DNA of 8,875 bases from Coprobacillus sp. (GCA_021203745.1 JAJQAP010000045.1:1-8875), one strand, 5' to 3'. Positions 1 through 7,256 are shown, counted from the stretch's first letter. Notes: generated by a model not told the origin, from the letters alone. A program made the numbers and translations.

Positions 1-1314
1 GGTACCGCAAAAACAGAAGAAGAAGAGTTTAGAAAGATCTATAACATGAGAGTTATATGTGTCCCCACCAATAAGAGATGCATTAGAAAAGATGATGTCG
101 ATCTCGTCTTTGCAAAAAAGGGTCCAAAACTTGCCGCTCTCGTTAAAGATGTTTTGCATCGTCATGAACTAGGTCAACCTATTCTAATTGGTACTGTATC
201 CGTTGAATCCTCTGAAGAGATAGCTAAGCTTCTTGATGAAGCGGGACTCAAAGGAAAATACGAGATGCTAAACGCGAAAAACCACGCAAGAGAAGCAGAA
301 ATCATTGCAAGAGCTGGACAAAAAGGTGCAATTACACTAGCCACCAACATGGCGGGTAGAGGTACAGATATTAAGCTTGGTGAAGGAGTTATTAATAATG
401 ATCTCCCTGAGGAATACCAAGGTTTATGTGTCCTCGGTACCGAAAGACATGAATCAAGAAGAATTGATAATCAGTTAAGAGGACGATCTGGTCGTCAAGG
501 TGATATTGGATACTCTCGTTTCTATGTCTCATTCGACGATACACTCCTAGTGAGATTTGCGATGGACACCGCAAGAAACTATATTGAAAGATCATTTGGA
601 GACGAACCACTTGAAACAAAGATGGTTTCAAATATCATTACATCCGCCCAGAAACGAATTGAAGGTCAAAACTTTGATACAAGAAAATCACTCCTCGATT
701 ATGATGATGTTTTAGCAAAACAAAGACAGATTGTCTATGACCGAAGAGATAAGATTATCATGGGTGATAACATCGATGATATCGTCGATGATGTTTTCCA
801 GTTAACTGGCAGATACCTCGCTCAAAAGGCAATTCCTGTTGGGGCGAATAACACCCTTATTAATGGTGAACTCCTTGTAAAGACAGTGGAACCTTCTTAT
901 CTTCCTGAAGGTACACTAGACCCAACACTCTATAACGAAGTCCCCGCAGAGGATGTTGCCCAAGAACTTAACCTCTTAATCTATGAGAGATATGTGAGAT
1001 ATAAGAAGACTTGGCCAGAAGAGATGAAGGATAGAGTGACAAGAGAGTTAATTCTAAGAACACTCGACCAAAACTGGACTAAGCATATTGATACAATGTC
1101 GAGACTTAGAGAAACCATTTATCTAAGGTCTTATGCAGGAGTCAACCCACTTCAAGATTACGTCAATGAAGGTAATCAGATGTTTACGGATTGTTTATCT
1201 CTATCCGCGGTAAATGCGGTATATGCATTACTAAACGTTAAATTTAAGGTGCAAGAACAACCTCAAGAGAATCCTGAGGCTAATAATACACAACCAAATG
1301 GGGAAGGCAAATAA
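1..1314 (+). CDS. secA: Preprotein translocase ATPase SecA, C-terminal part (5' end cut by the window)
   Basis: SecA is the ATP-driven motor that pushes unfolded preproteins through the SecYEG channel. The open frame runs from base 1; the ATG at 46 is internal, because the codons before it already read as the conserved GTAKTEEEEFRKIYNM segment. Visible are the second helicase domain, with MAGRGTDI at about residues 117-124 of this fragment and QLRGRSGRQG at 158-167 (arginine-finger motif), then the helical scaffold region (IEGQNFDTRK, LLDYDDVLAKQR) and the DQNWTKHID segment. The Walker A/B nucleotide-binding domain and most of the preprotein-binding domain lie upstream of the window. The protein ends in a polar N/Q/E-rich tail (QPQENPEANNTQPNGEGK) with no CxCxSGKxYKxCC-type zinc-binding motif, which many bacterial SecAs carry. 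The stop overlaps the prfB start by one base. Identification is near certain. Confidence 0.97.
   Translation, partial: GTAKTEEEEFRKIYNMRVICVPTNKRCIRKDDVDLVFAKKGPKLAALVKDVLHRHELGQPILIGTVSVESSEEIAKLLDEAGLKGKYEMLNAKNHAREAEIIARAGQKGAITLATNMAGRGTDIKLGEGVINNDLPEEYQGLCVLGTERHESRRIDNQLRGRSGRQGDIGYSRFYVSFDDTLLVRFAMDTARNYIERSFGDEPLETKMVSNIITSAQKRIEGQNFDTRKSLLDYDDVLAKQRQIVYDRRDKIIMGDNIDDIVDDVFQLTGRYLAQKAIPVGANNTLINGELLVKTVEPSYLPEGTLDPTLYNEVPAEDVAQELNLLIYERYVRYKKTWPEEMKDRVTRELILRTLDQNWTKHIDTMSRLRETIYLRSYAGVNPLQDYVNEGNQMFTDCLSLSAVNAVYALLNVKFKVQEQPQENPEANNTQPNGEGK
1300..1307 (+). promoter_or_regulatory. Ribosome binding site that fixes the prfB start
   Basis: GGGGAAGG lies 6 bases upstream of the ATG at 1314, inside the last codons of secA. 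It supports starting prfB at 1314 rather than at any codon in the post-frameshift frame. No comparable site precedes the TTG at 1348. Confidence 0.8.
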
Positions 1315-2430
1315 TGAGAGATTTAGTTTTACTAAAGCAAGATTTATTTGAAGTTGGACAAGTCATTGCCCAACTTAGGTCCTCTCTTTGACTTCGGCAG
1401 GTTACAAAAAGAGTTAGATGAATATGACGACCAGATTCAAAAAGATGATTTTTGGTCTGACCAAACAAAGGCAAAAGATATATTAGCAAAAGCAAACACC
1501 AATAGATCATTACTTGACCGATTCCATAAAATTGAATCTCTATATAACGATATAAATGAACTATTATCTCTTAGCGATGACTCCCTCATTGAAGAGCTTG
1601 ATTTAGAGTTAACTGAACTACAAAAAGACACAAAAGAGTTCCAAACTGAGCTCCTTTTTGATGATAAATTCGATGATAACAATGCGATTATTGAGATACA
1701 TTCAGGGGCAGGAGGTACCGAAGCAATGGACTGGGCAAACATGCTCTATCGTATGTATATCCTCTTTAGTGAAATCCATCATTTTAAAGTGGACCTCTAT
1801 GATATAGAGCAAGGTGAAGAAGCCGGAATTAAATCATGTTCCTTTAAAATAAGTGGTAAACATGCCTACGGTCTATTAAAGAGTGAAAAGGGAGTGCATC
1901 GACTAGTCAGAATCTCGCCCTTTGATGCAAATAAAAGAAGACATACATCATTCTCTTCTGTTAATGTGATTCCAGAGATTAACGATGAAGATAATGACAT
2001 AGTCATTAAGGACACTGATATTAAGATGGATACATATAGATCAGGAGGAGCGGGAGGACAAAATGTCAATAAAGTGTCTACCGCTGTACGTCTTACCCAT
2101 ATCCCTACAGGTATCGTTGTCTCTTGTCAAATAGAAAGAACACAATATGATAATAGAGATTTAGCAATGAATATGCTTAAATCAAAACTCTATGCTTTAG
2201 AACAAGAGAAGAAAAAACAAGAAATGGATAATATCGTTGGAGAGAAGAAAAATATTGAATGGGGTAGTCAAATTAGATCATATGTCTTCTGTCCTTATAC
2301 GCTAGTTAAAGACAATAGAACTAACTATGAAGAATACGACATTGAAAAGGTAATGAATGGAGAAATAGATGGGTTTTTATATGCATATCTAGAAATGGAG
2401 GCAAAACAAAGTGGCGGAACAAGAAACTAA
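1314..2430 (+). CDS. prfB: Peptide chain release factor 2, expressed by programmed +1 frameshifting
   Basis: RF2 recognises UAA and UGA stop codons and triggers peptide release on the ribosome. Translation starts at the ATG at 1314 (TAATG overlap with the secA stop, good ribosome binding site) and reads 25 codons to CTT TGA C. A +1 shift, skipping the T at 1389, continues at GAC (1390) into the long frame, giving about 371 residues, the normal RF2 size. The shifted product reads LRSSLDFGRLQKELDEYDDQ across the junction, matching the family pattern. The SPF anticodon tripeptide is at residues 201-203, in RISPFDANKRRHTSF. The catalytic GGQ is at 247-249, in RSGGAGGQNVNKVST, and the C-terminal PYTLVKDNRTNYE segment is present. 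It overlaps the next gene by 20 bases. The TGA sits at codon 26, as in E. coli RF2, so the product controls its own synthesis. Confidence 0.96.
1374..1392 (+). promoter_or_regulatory. RF2 programmed +1 frameshift site
   Basis: CTT AGG TCC TCT CTT TGA C in the zero frame. The slippery CTT (1386-1388), the UGA stop (1389-1391) and the following C are the canonical autoregulatory elements: low RF2 slows termination at UGA and promotes slippage. The upstream stimulator differs from the well-known AGGGGG. Only AGG (1377-1379) is kept at the same codon position and the next codon is TCC, so anti-Shine-Dalgarno pairing should be weaker. The function is established for the family; the weaker stimulation is inferred. 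Confidence 0.93.
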
Positions 2431-3445
2431 AAAAAGATGGAAAGATAAATATAAAGAAATGACAAGACGTCAAAAGGTCAACATGTACTTACGTTGGCTT
2501 CTTGTGATTGTCGGGTGCTTTGTACTCGCTTTTGGCACCGCAACATTCTTCACCGAGTTAAATATTGTCGCAGGGGGACTATCAGGTATTGGTATTATTA
2601 TTCAAGCCTTTGTCCCAGAAGGATATGAGGTAATTGATATCACTGTCTTTGTCTTAACTTGGATATTATGGGCCCTTGGCTTTATCTTTTTAGGACGTGA
2701 ATTTGCCTTAAAAACCTTAATGGCGACAATTGTTTATCCTTTAGCATTAGCGCTCTTTCTTAGAGTTCCATTCTTCCAAAATCTCTCTGTTACTATGGCG
2801 GGAGACGGTGGAACCGCTGATATACTCATTAACTGCATCTTTGGTGGTCTTTGTACTGGTGCGGGTGTTGCGCTTACATTCCTAGGAGGAGGATCCTCTG
2901 GTGGAGTGGATGTCATTGCCTTTATCCTTGAAAAGTATACAGGATTAAAACAATCAATTGGTTCCTTTATATGCGATGCAATTATTATTGTAATAGGTAT
3001 CTTTGTTATCCCTGATAATATTATTCCTGGTTTATGCGGTATTATATCCGCCTTCTTATGTGCACTGATGATACAGTTTATCTACATCTCTAACCTTACT
3101 GCCTATCAAGTGGATATCATCTCAGACCACTACCTTGAGATATCTCAGTATGTCCAAGATGAACTTGGAAGAGGAGCCACAATAATCGATGCTAAAGGTG
3201 GATACCACGGAGACGATAGACCAATACTTCGTGTAGTGGTGGATAGATCTCAAAGAAATGCATTAAGAGATTACATCGCCAAAGTGGATCCAAAAGCCTT
3301 TACAACCTTTACCCAAACCTCTGCGGTTTTAGGGGAAGGATTTAGGGAATACCCTAAACCAAGAACCACTAAGAAAAACACAAAAAACGAAGAAAATAAT
3401 CAAGATTTAGAAGAAAATAACGACGAAAATGGCAAGAGTGAATAA
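2411..3445 (+). CDS. YitT-family integral membrane protein with C-terminal DUF2179 domain
   Basis: This 344-residue membrane protein belongs to the widespread YitT family of Firmicutes, whose biochemical function is not established. A basic N-terminus (KKRWKDKYKEMTRRQK) leads into about six hydrophobic segments: WLLVIVGCFVLAFGTATFF, a glycine-rich helix IVAGGLSGIGIIIQAF, VFVLTWILWALGFIFL, LMATIVYPLALALFL, then GGLCTGAGVALTFLGGGSSGG and two more to about residue 220. The C-terminal cytosolic domain (GRGATIIDAKGGYHGDDRPILRVVVDRSQ, followed by DPKAFTTFTQTSAVLGEGF) is the DUF2179 signature. A charged K/N/E-rich tail of about 30 residues follows. The start is GTG, supported by GGAGG at 2397-2401, 9 bases upstream, inside the end of prfB. 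Its stop region overlaps uvrB by 17 bases, so it is probably co-translated with its neighbours. Confidence 0.9.
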   Translation: MAEQETKKRWKDKYKEMTRRQKVNMYLRWLLVIVGCFVLAFGTATFFTELNIVAGGLSGIGIIIQAFVPEGYEVIDITVFVLTWILWALGFIFLGREFALKTLMATIVYPLALALFLRVPFFQNLSVTMAGDGGTADILINCIFGGLCTGAGVALTFLGGGSSGGVDVIAFILEKYTGLKQSIGSFICDAIIIVIGIFVIPDNIIPGLCGIISAFLCALMIQFIYISNLTAYQVDIISDHYLEISQYVQDELGRGATIIDAKGGYHGDDRPILRVVVDRSQRNALRDYIAKVDPKAFTTFTQTSAVLGEGFREYPKPRTTKKNTKNEENNQDLEENNDENGKSE

Positions 3446-5411
3446 AGATTTTGAGCTTGTTAGTGACTTTTCTCCTACTGGTGATCAACCTCAAGCAATC
3501 AGGGAAATTTATGAGGGATTAAAAGAAGGAAAAAAGATGCAGGTATTACTTGGTGCTACTGGAACCGGTAAAACATTTACTATGGCTAACATCATTGCTA
3601 AAGTCAATAAACCCACTCTTGTTTTAGTACATAATAAAGTCCTAGCAAGTCAACTATACTCAGACTTTAAAACACTCTTCCCCAATAATAGAGTGGAGTA
3701 TTTTGTCTCTAACTTTGATTTTTATCAACCAGAAGCCTATATCCCAAAGAGTGATACCTATATCGATAAATCGGTAAAGGCTAATGATGAGATAGAGATG
3801 CTAAGAACATCAGCGATTAACTCAGTATTAGAGAGAAACGATACAATCATTGTGGCCTCAGTTGCCGCAATCTACGGACTCACTGACCCTCAAGAATACT
3901 CAAACCTCGTCTTTGAAGTTAGGGTGGGTGAAACAATTGATAGAAAAAAGTTTTTTAGCTCTTTAATCCAATCTCAATATAAACGAAATAATATGGAACT
4001 AGCGCCAGGAACCTTCAGGGTAAAAGGTGATGTTATTGAAATAGTCCCGATGAACACAGATAGAAATATCTATATAAGGATTGATACCTTTGGAGATGAA
4101 ATAGAAAAGATTGTCGAAGTAGACGAGCTTACTGGAGAGATTAAACACTCCTATCAAACCTATCCTATTTATCCTGCTTATGATCACGCCTCCACAGAAG
4201 ATAGAATTAAGAATGCTTGTAAGAATATAGAAGCGGAGCTTGTTGACCGAATTCAGTACTTTAAAGATAACGATAAACCTTTAGAAGCGGAACGAATTGA
4301 ACTCAGAACAAGACAAGATATCGACTCTATGCTTGAATTTGGAATGTGCCCAGGAATAGAAAACTATTCAAGACACATTGATGGAAGAGAGCCGGGTCAA
4401 AGACCATGGTGTTTACTCGATTACTTCCCTAAGGATTTCCTTTTAATTGTCGATGAATCACATGTTACACTTCCTCAGTTAAGAGGTATGTATAATGGTG
4501 ACCACTCTCGAAAAGTTACCCTTGTGGATTATGGGTTTAGACTACCATCCGCCCTAGATAATAGACCACTTAAGTTTGAAGAAGTAAGTGAACTTATGCC
4601 TCAAACAATCTGTATGAGTGCCACTCCTGGAGATTATGAATTAGGCCTTGTAGATAATCATGTAGTAGAACAGATTATAAGACCTACTGGACTACTTGAT
4701 CCTTCAATTGAGGTAAGACCCACAAAAGGACAAATCGAAGATATTATCCAAGAAATCAATAAGAGAGTAGAAGCTCATGAAAAAGTCTTAATTGTTACCT
4801 TAACCATCAAAATGGCGGAGGATATAACGACTTATTTAAAAGAAAGAGGGATAAAAGTGGCATATCTCCATCATGAAACTAAGACCCTAGAAAGAGGAGA
4901 AATTATCTATCAACTTAGAAAAGGTAAATACGATGTACTTGTGGGTATTAACCTTTTAAGAGAGGGTCTTGATATCCCTGAAGCATCCTTATTAGTTATA
5001 TTAGATGCTGATAAAGAAGGATTCTTAAGAAGCACAACCTCATTAATACAAGTAATAGGAAGAGTGGCCCGTAACTCTAATGGGCATGTTATCATGTATG
5101 CAGACTCACTAACTGACTCCATGAAAGAAGCAATCGATGAAACTAATAGACGTAGATCGATTCAAAATAAATACAACCAAGAAAATGGTATTATCCCAAC
5201 GACCATAGAAAAAGCTATTACCCCACCAATCCACAACAGTGATGATGAGATTAGTGAAACAATTAAACTCACCAAGAGTGGTTCTAAGAAAGAGATACAA
5301 GAACGCATTAATGATTTAACAAAACAGATGAAAAAAGCCGCAAATGAGTATGATTTTGAAAGAGCGGCCACCCTGAGAGATATCATTATTGAGCTTGGTG
5401 AGAATCTCTAA
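3429..5411 (+). CDS. uvrB: Excinuclease ABC subunit B
   Basis: UvrB is the damage-verifying helicase of nucleotide excision repair. UvrA loads it, and it then recruits the nuclease UvrC. The 660 residues are full length. Visible are FSPTGDQPQAI near the N-terminus, Walker A GATGTGKT (42-49), the damage-probing beta-hairpin region (about 92-120, FDFYQPEAYIPKSDTYIDK), DESH (342-345, Walker B), VLVGINLLREGLDIPEASL and LIQVIGRVARN (helicase motifs V and VI). A C-terminal UVR coiled-coil (about 620-655, ERINDLTKQMKKAANEYDFERAATLRD) would bind UvrC. In the hairpin, the usual YYDYYQPEAY reads NFDFYQPEAY, so the first tyrosine is Asn. The ATG at 3429 lies inside the preceding gene with only a weak ribosome binding site, consistent with coupling; a GTG at 3438 is a less likely alternative. 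No uvrA follows directly. Confidence 0.97.
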   Translation: MARVNKDFELVSDFSPTGDQPQAIREIYEGLKEGKKMQVLLGATGTGKTFTMANIIAKVNKPTLVLVHNKVLASQLYSDFKTLFPNNRVEYFVSNFDFYQPEAYIPKSDTYIDKSVKANDEIEMLRTSAINSVLERNDTIIVASVAAIYGLTDPQEYSNLVFEVRVGETIDRKKFFSSLIQSQYKRNNMELAPGTFRVKGDVIEIVPMNTDRNIYIRIDTFGDEIEKIVEVDELTGEIKHSYQTYPIYPAYDHASTEDRIKNACKNIEAELVDRIQYFKDNDKPLEAERIELRTRQDIDSMLEFGMCPGIENYSRHIDGREPGQRPWCLLDYFPKDFLLIVDESHVTLPQLRGMYNGDHSRKVTLVDYGFRLPSALDNRPLKFEEVSELMPQTICMSATPGDYELGLVDNHVVEQIIRPTGLLDPSIEVRPTKGQIEDIIQEINKRVEAHEKVLIVTLTIKMAEDITTYLKERGIKVAYLHHETKTLERGEIIYQLRKGKYDVLVGINLLREGLDIPEASLLVILDADKEGFLRSTTSLIQVIGRVARNSNGHVIMYADSLTDSMKEAIDETNRRRSIQNKYNQENGIIPTTIEKAITPPIHNSDDEISETIKLTKSGSKKEIQERINDLTKQMKKAANEYDFERAATLRDIIIELGENL

Positions 5412-5413
5412 CT

Positions 5414-5478
5414 ATTGTACCGTTTAAGTATTTATATTATACCGCATAATTGCATTATACCGATTAAAGGGGTATCAT
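5414..5478 (+). repeat. Array of ATTATACCG-like boxes upstream of the Fic gene (putative operator)
   Basis: Two exact copies of ATTATACCG occur at 5436-5444 and 5454-5462. A third copy with one change (ATTGTACCG) is at 5414-5422, and an inverted, degenerate copy (ATGATACCC on the minus strand) is at 5470-5478. All four sit within 65 bases directly before a gene encoding an N-terminal helix-turn-helix protein. The copies overlap the -35/-10 elements of both candidate promoters. The repeats are seen directly; their role as binding sites for the Fic protein's own HTH is inferred. Confidence 0.55.
5416..5478 (+). promoter_or_regulatory. Candidate sigma-A promoters for the Fic gene
   Basis: Two placements are possible. 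The upstream one has TTGTAC (5416-5421), a 16-base spacer and TTATAC (5438-5443). The downstream one has TTGCAT (5450-5455), a 17-base spacer and TATCAT (5473-5478). The downstream one would start transcription about where the ribosome binding site GAGGGA (5485-5490) begins, leaving a very short leader, so the upstream one is at least as plausible. These are motif matches only. Confidence 0.4.
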
Positions 5479-5493
5479 ATTTATGAGGGAAAT

Positions 5494-6384
5494 ATGAAAA
5501 TTAGTGAGGCATCTATTTTATTTGGTATCTCCGAAAGAAGAGTAAGGGCACTTTGTGAAAGCGGTCAAATCTATGGGGCGTTTAAGATTAAGGGAGAATG
5601 GTTTATTCCAGATGATACTCCTAAACCCTTCGATCACCGCTTTAAGTCTAATATGTCACCAATTGAAACACTTGAAGAAAAGAAAAAGACTCTTGAGTCT
5701 TTGCCCAAACTTAATGAAGGGGAGAAAGAAGCTCTCAAAGAAGAGTTTGCCCTTTACTTTACCCATGAATCGACAACCATTGAAGGAAACACCCTAACCT
5801 TACAAGAAACAAGACTTGTCCTAAATGGCTTAACTGTGAATAAACCTTTAAAGGATCATCTAGAAGTAACAAGCCATAAAGAAGCATTTGATTTTGTCTG
5901 TGAAATGGCTAAGAAAAACACTCCCTTAACTGACAGTGTAATTCGTCAAATTCATTCATTAGTTTTATCCTTTGATAGGGATAACGCAGGAAGATATAGA
6001 AGTGTCCCCGTTTATGTTAGTGGGGCCTCATTTACCCCAGTTCAGCCATATTTAATCTCTAAAAAGATAGAAGAATTGCTCGATAATTATAAAAAAAGTA
6101 AGGAATCACTTCTTACAAAACTTGCTAGGTTTCATATTGAGTTTGAAAGAATCCACCCCTTTATTGATGGTAACGGGAGAATGGGTCGCCTAATCTTAAA
6201 TCTTGAACTTATGAAAGAAGGATATCCCCCGATTAACATCAAGGCAAATAACAAGAAAGATTATTATGATGCTTTTGATGAGTACGATAAAAATGGTTCA
6301 TTAAAAGCAATGGAGAAGCTAATCTATAAGTATCTAACTATTGAGTTAGATAACTACATCAATATCCGGAAGGCTAAAGTCTAA
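5494..6384 (+). CDS. Fic-domain AMP-transferase with N-terminal helix-turn-helix domain (class II, self-inhibited)
   Basis: Fic proteins usually transfer AMP from ATP to a target protein side chain. This 296-residue protein starts with a MerR/excisionase-like helix-turn-helix (ISEASILFGISERRVRALCESGQI, about residues 3-26, followed by a GEWFIP wing). A charged linker (55-85) follows, then a Fic_N-like helical region and the Fic core. The active-site motif HPFIDGNGR is at 221-229, followed by MGR. The substrate-flap region is near SGASFTPVQPY (176-186). An inhibitory helix motif, S-T-T-I-E-G at 93-98, fits the class II pattern [S/T]xxxE[G/N], in which the Glu blocks productive ATP binding. The start has ribosome binding site GAGGGA. 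No separate antitoxin gene is adjacent, so a simple two-gene toxin-antitoxin pair is unlikely. The HTH plus upstream boxes suggests an autoregulated sensor or regulator. The target is unknown. Confidence 0.92.
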   Translation: MKISEASILFGISERRVRALCESGQIYGAFKIKGEWFIPDDTPKPFDHRFKSNMSPIETLEEKKKTLESLPKLNEGEKEALKEEFALYFTHESTTIEGNTLTLQETRLVLNGLTVNKPLKDHLEVTSHKEAFDFVCEMAKKNTPLTDSVIRQIHSLVLSFDRDNAGRYRSVPVYVSGASFTPVQPYLISKKIEELLDNYKKSKESLLTKLARFHIEFERIHPFIDGNGRMGRLILNLELMKEGYPPINIKANNKKDYYDAFDEYDKNGSLKAMEKLIYKYLTIELDNYINIRKAKV

Positions 6385-6392
6385 TTTTAATC

Positions 6393-6421
6393 TTGATTAA
6401 TTATAATAATTAGTCTATTAT
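6393..6421 (+). promoter_or_regulatory. Candidate promoter for secG
   Basis: TTGATT (6393-6398), a 17-base spacer and TATTAT (6416-6421) would start transcription near 6428, leaving a leader of about 24 bases before the secG ATG. Overlapping TATAAT hexamers at 6402-6407 and 6419-6424 lack well-placed -35 boxes. This is a motif match only. Confidence 0.45.
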
Positions 6422-6426
6422 AATTA
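6398..6426. repeat. Perfect 11-bp AT-rich inverted repeat in the fic-secG gap
   Basis: TAATTATAATA (6398-6408) and TATTATAATTA (6416-6426) are exact reverse complements separated by a 7-base loop (ATTAGTC). The right arm contains the likely -10 element of secG. The repeat has no G/C pairs in the stem and no flanking T-run, so it is a poor terminator. It could be a protein-binding site over the promoter, or simply AT-rich promoter DNA. Confidence 0.5.
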
Positions 6427-6451
6427 CCGCAAGAAAGAAGAAAGAATCCTT

Positions 6452-6682
6452 ATGTTAGCTTGGTATGATTGGATATACTTGGTTGTGGCAATAGGCATTA
6501 TTGTCATTTGTTTACTCCAAGGTGGAAAAACAGAAGGTGCATCTGGCGCTATTACAGGTGGAGGCATCAATGTTTTCGTCCAACAAAAGGAAAGAGGCAG
6601 CGATAAGGTTTTGTCTATTGTGACCATGTGCCTTGCTGTCGTGTTCTTCCTCTTTGCAATGATGATAAATATATTTGCCTAG
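6452..6682 (+). CDS. secG: Preprotein translocase subunit SecG
   Basis: SecG is the small membrane subunit of the SecYEG channel that assists SecA-driven export. The 76-residue length is typical. Two hydrophobic segments are visible: about residues 5-22 (DWIYLVVAIGIIVICLLQG) and 53-75 (VLSIVTMCLAVVFFLFAMMINIF). They flank the characteristic loop LLQGGKTEGASGAITGGG and a short hydrophilic stretch with KERGSDK before the second helix. The ATG at 6452 has only a weak purine-rich leader (GAAAGAAGAAAG). Two TAG stops stand in tandem (6680-6685). The gene has its own candidate promoter and is followed by a strong hairpin terminator, so it is probably a single-gene transcript. The companion secA is at the start of the window. 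Confidence 0.93.
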   Translation: MLAWYDWIYLVVAIGIIVICLLQGGKTEGASGAITGGGINVFVQQKERGSDKVLSIVTMCLAVVFFLFAMMINIFA

Positions 6683-6699
6683 TAGCAATCTAGATAAAT

Positions 6700-6730
6700 A
6701 AAAAACCTCATAGTGATATGGGGTTTTTTA
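6700..6730. terminator. Bidirectional Rho-independent terminator between convergent genes
   Basis: AAAAAACCTCATA (6700-6712) pairs with TATGGGGTTTTTT (6717-6729) around a GTGA loop, with one T-G wobble. An A-run on one side and a T-run on the other allow it to work on both strands. It lies 17 bases after the secG stop and 13 bases beyond the stop of the minus-strand lipoprotein gene, so it probably ends both transcripts. Confidence 0.88.
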
Positions 6731-6743
6731 TTTTCATATTTTG

Positions 6744-7250
6744 TTATTTGGTTAATAAACATTTGTCCAGTCGATAATATACATTTGTATGTATTGTATC
6801 TGCATCATCGAATAACGAACCATAAAGGTACTCCGACCAATCATAACCCTCAATAGTTAATAAATACATATAAGTATTGCGGTTAAATTCTTGGTTTTTG
6901 CAGTCATATCTTATGATTGAATTATCCGGATCTAGGGCTTGAATGAGACTTTCATCCGGGTGAGGACTTACCTCATAGGTTGCTTCATTATATATATAAC
7001 CTATAAGTTCTTCTTCAGGTATATAATTAAATTTTTTCCTTTCGTCATCAGATACTTTTTCATAGAAATAACCATCAAAATAGAAGCGCTCGCACATCTG
7101 AGCACCCCCCCACCAATCTGTTTGTCCGCTATAATATGCCACACAATAAGTTAAAAAATCATCACCTATTCCACAGCTTGAGAAAATTGTGGACGAAAAC
7201 GAGACAATAGGTACCATAATTATTAATCCAACTTTTGATTTTATCTTCAT
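6744..7250 (-). CDS. Small cysteine-rich lipoprotein of unknown function
   Basis: I do not recognise this family. The ATG at 7250 is chosen (168 residues) because AGGGTG lies 6 bases upstream; a GTG at 7259 in the same frame has no ribosome binding site. The N-terminus is a type II signal peptide: basic MKIKSK, a hydrophobic stretch VGLIIMVPIVSF, then the lipobox FSSC with Cys26 as the lipidated residue. The mature protein is acidic and rich in Tyr, Asp and Trp (GQTDWWGGAQMC, YIPEEELIGYIYNEATYEV). Four further cysteines (C36, C53, C117, C164) could form two disulfides outside the membrane. It begins 15 bases after the stop of the secreted pseudoprotease gene, so the two are probably co-transcribed and may act together at the cell surface. 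It is the last gene before the shared terminator. Confidence 0.8.
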   Translation of the reverse strand: MKIKSKVGLIIMVPIVSFSSTIFSSCGIGDDFLTYCVAYYSGQTDWWGGAQMCERFYFDGYFYEKVSDDERKKFNYIPEEELIGYIYNEATYEVSPHPDESLIQALDPDNSIIRYDCKNQEFNRNTYMYLLTIEGYDWSEYLYGSLFDDADTIHTNVYYRLDKCLLTK

Positions 7251-7256
7251 TTTGTT

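Noticed and set aside
46..1314. Complete gene starting at ATG 46
   Set aside because: The frame is open from base 1 and already reads conserved SecA residues, so the ATG is internal to a truncated gene.
1348..2430. RF2 reading frame starting at TTG 1348
   Set aside because: The leading residues (KLDKSLPNLGP) do not match RF2, the TTG lacks a ribosome binding site, and the zero frame from 1314 gives the family N-terminus up to the CTT-TGA-C shift site.
5555..5797. 80-codon plus-strand ORF inside the Fic gene
   Set aside because: It is a shadow frame with a lysine/leucine-rich random composition and no ribosome binding site; the Fic frame has clear motifs through the same bases.
6398..6426. 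Inverted repeat as the Fic terminator
   Set aside because: The stem has no G/C pairs and no following T-run, and it overlaps a good secG promoter match.
6424..6627. 67-codon minus-strand ORF opposite secG
   Set aside because: It is antisense to a recognised gene and has no recognisable features of its own.
6939..7154. Hydrophobic 71-codon plus-strand ORF opposite the lipoprotein gene
   Set aside because: Its I/F/Y richness is what antisense of an acidic, AT-rich gene gives; there is no ribosome binding site, and the minus-strand frame has a lipobox and operon context.
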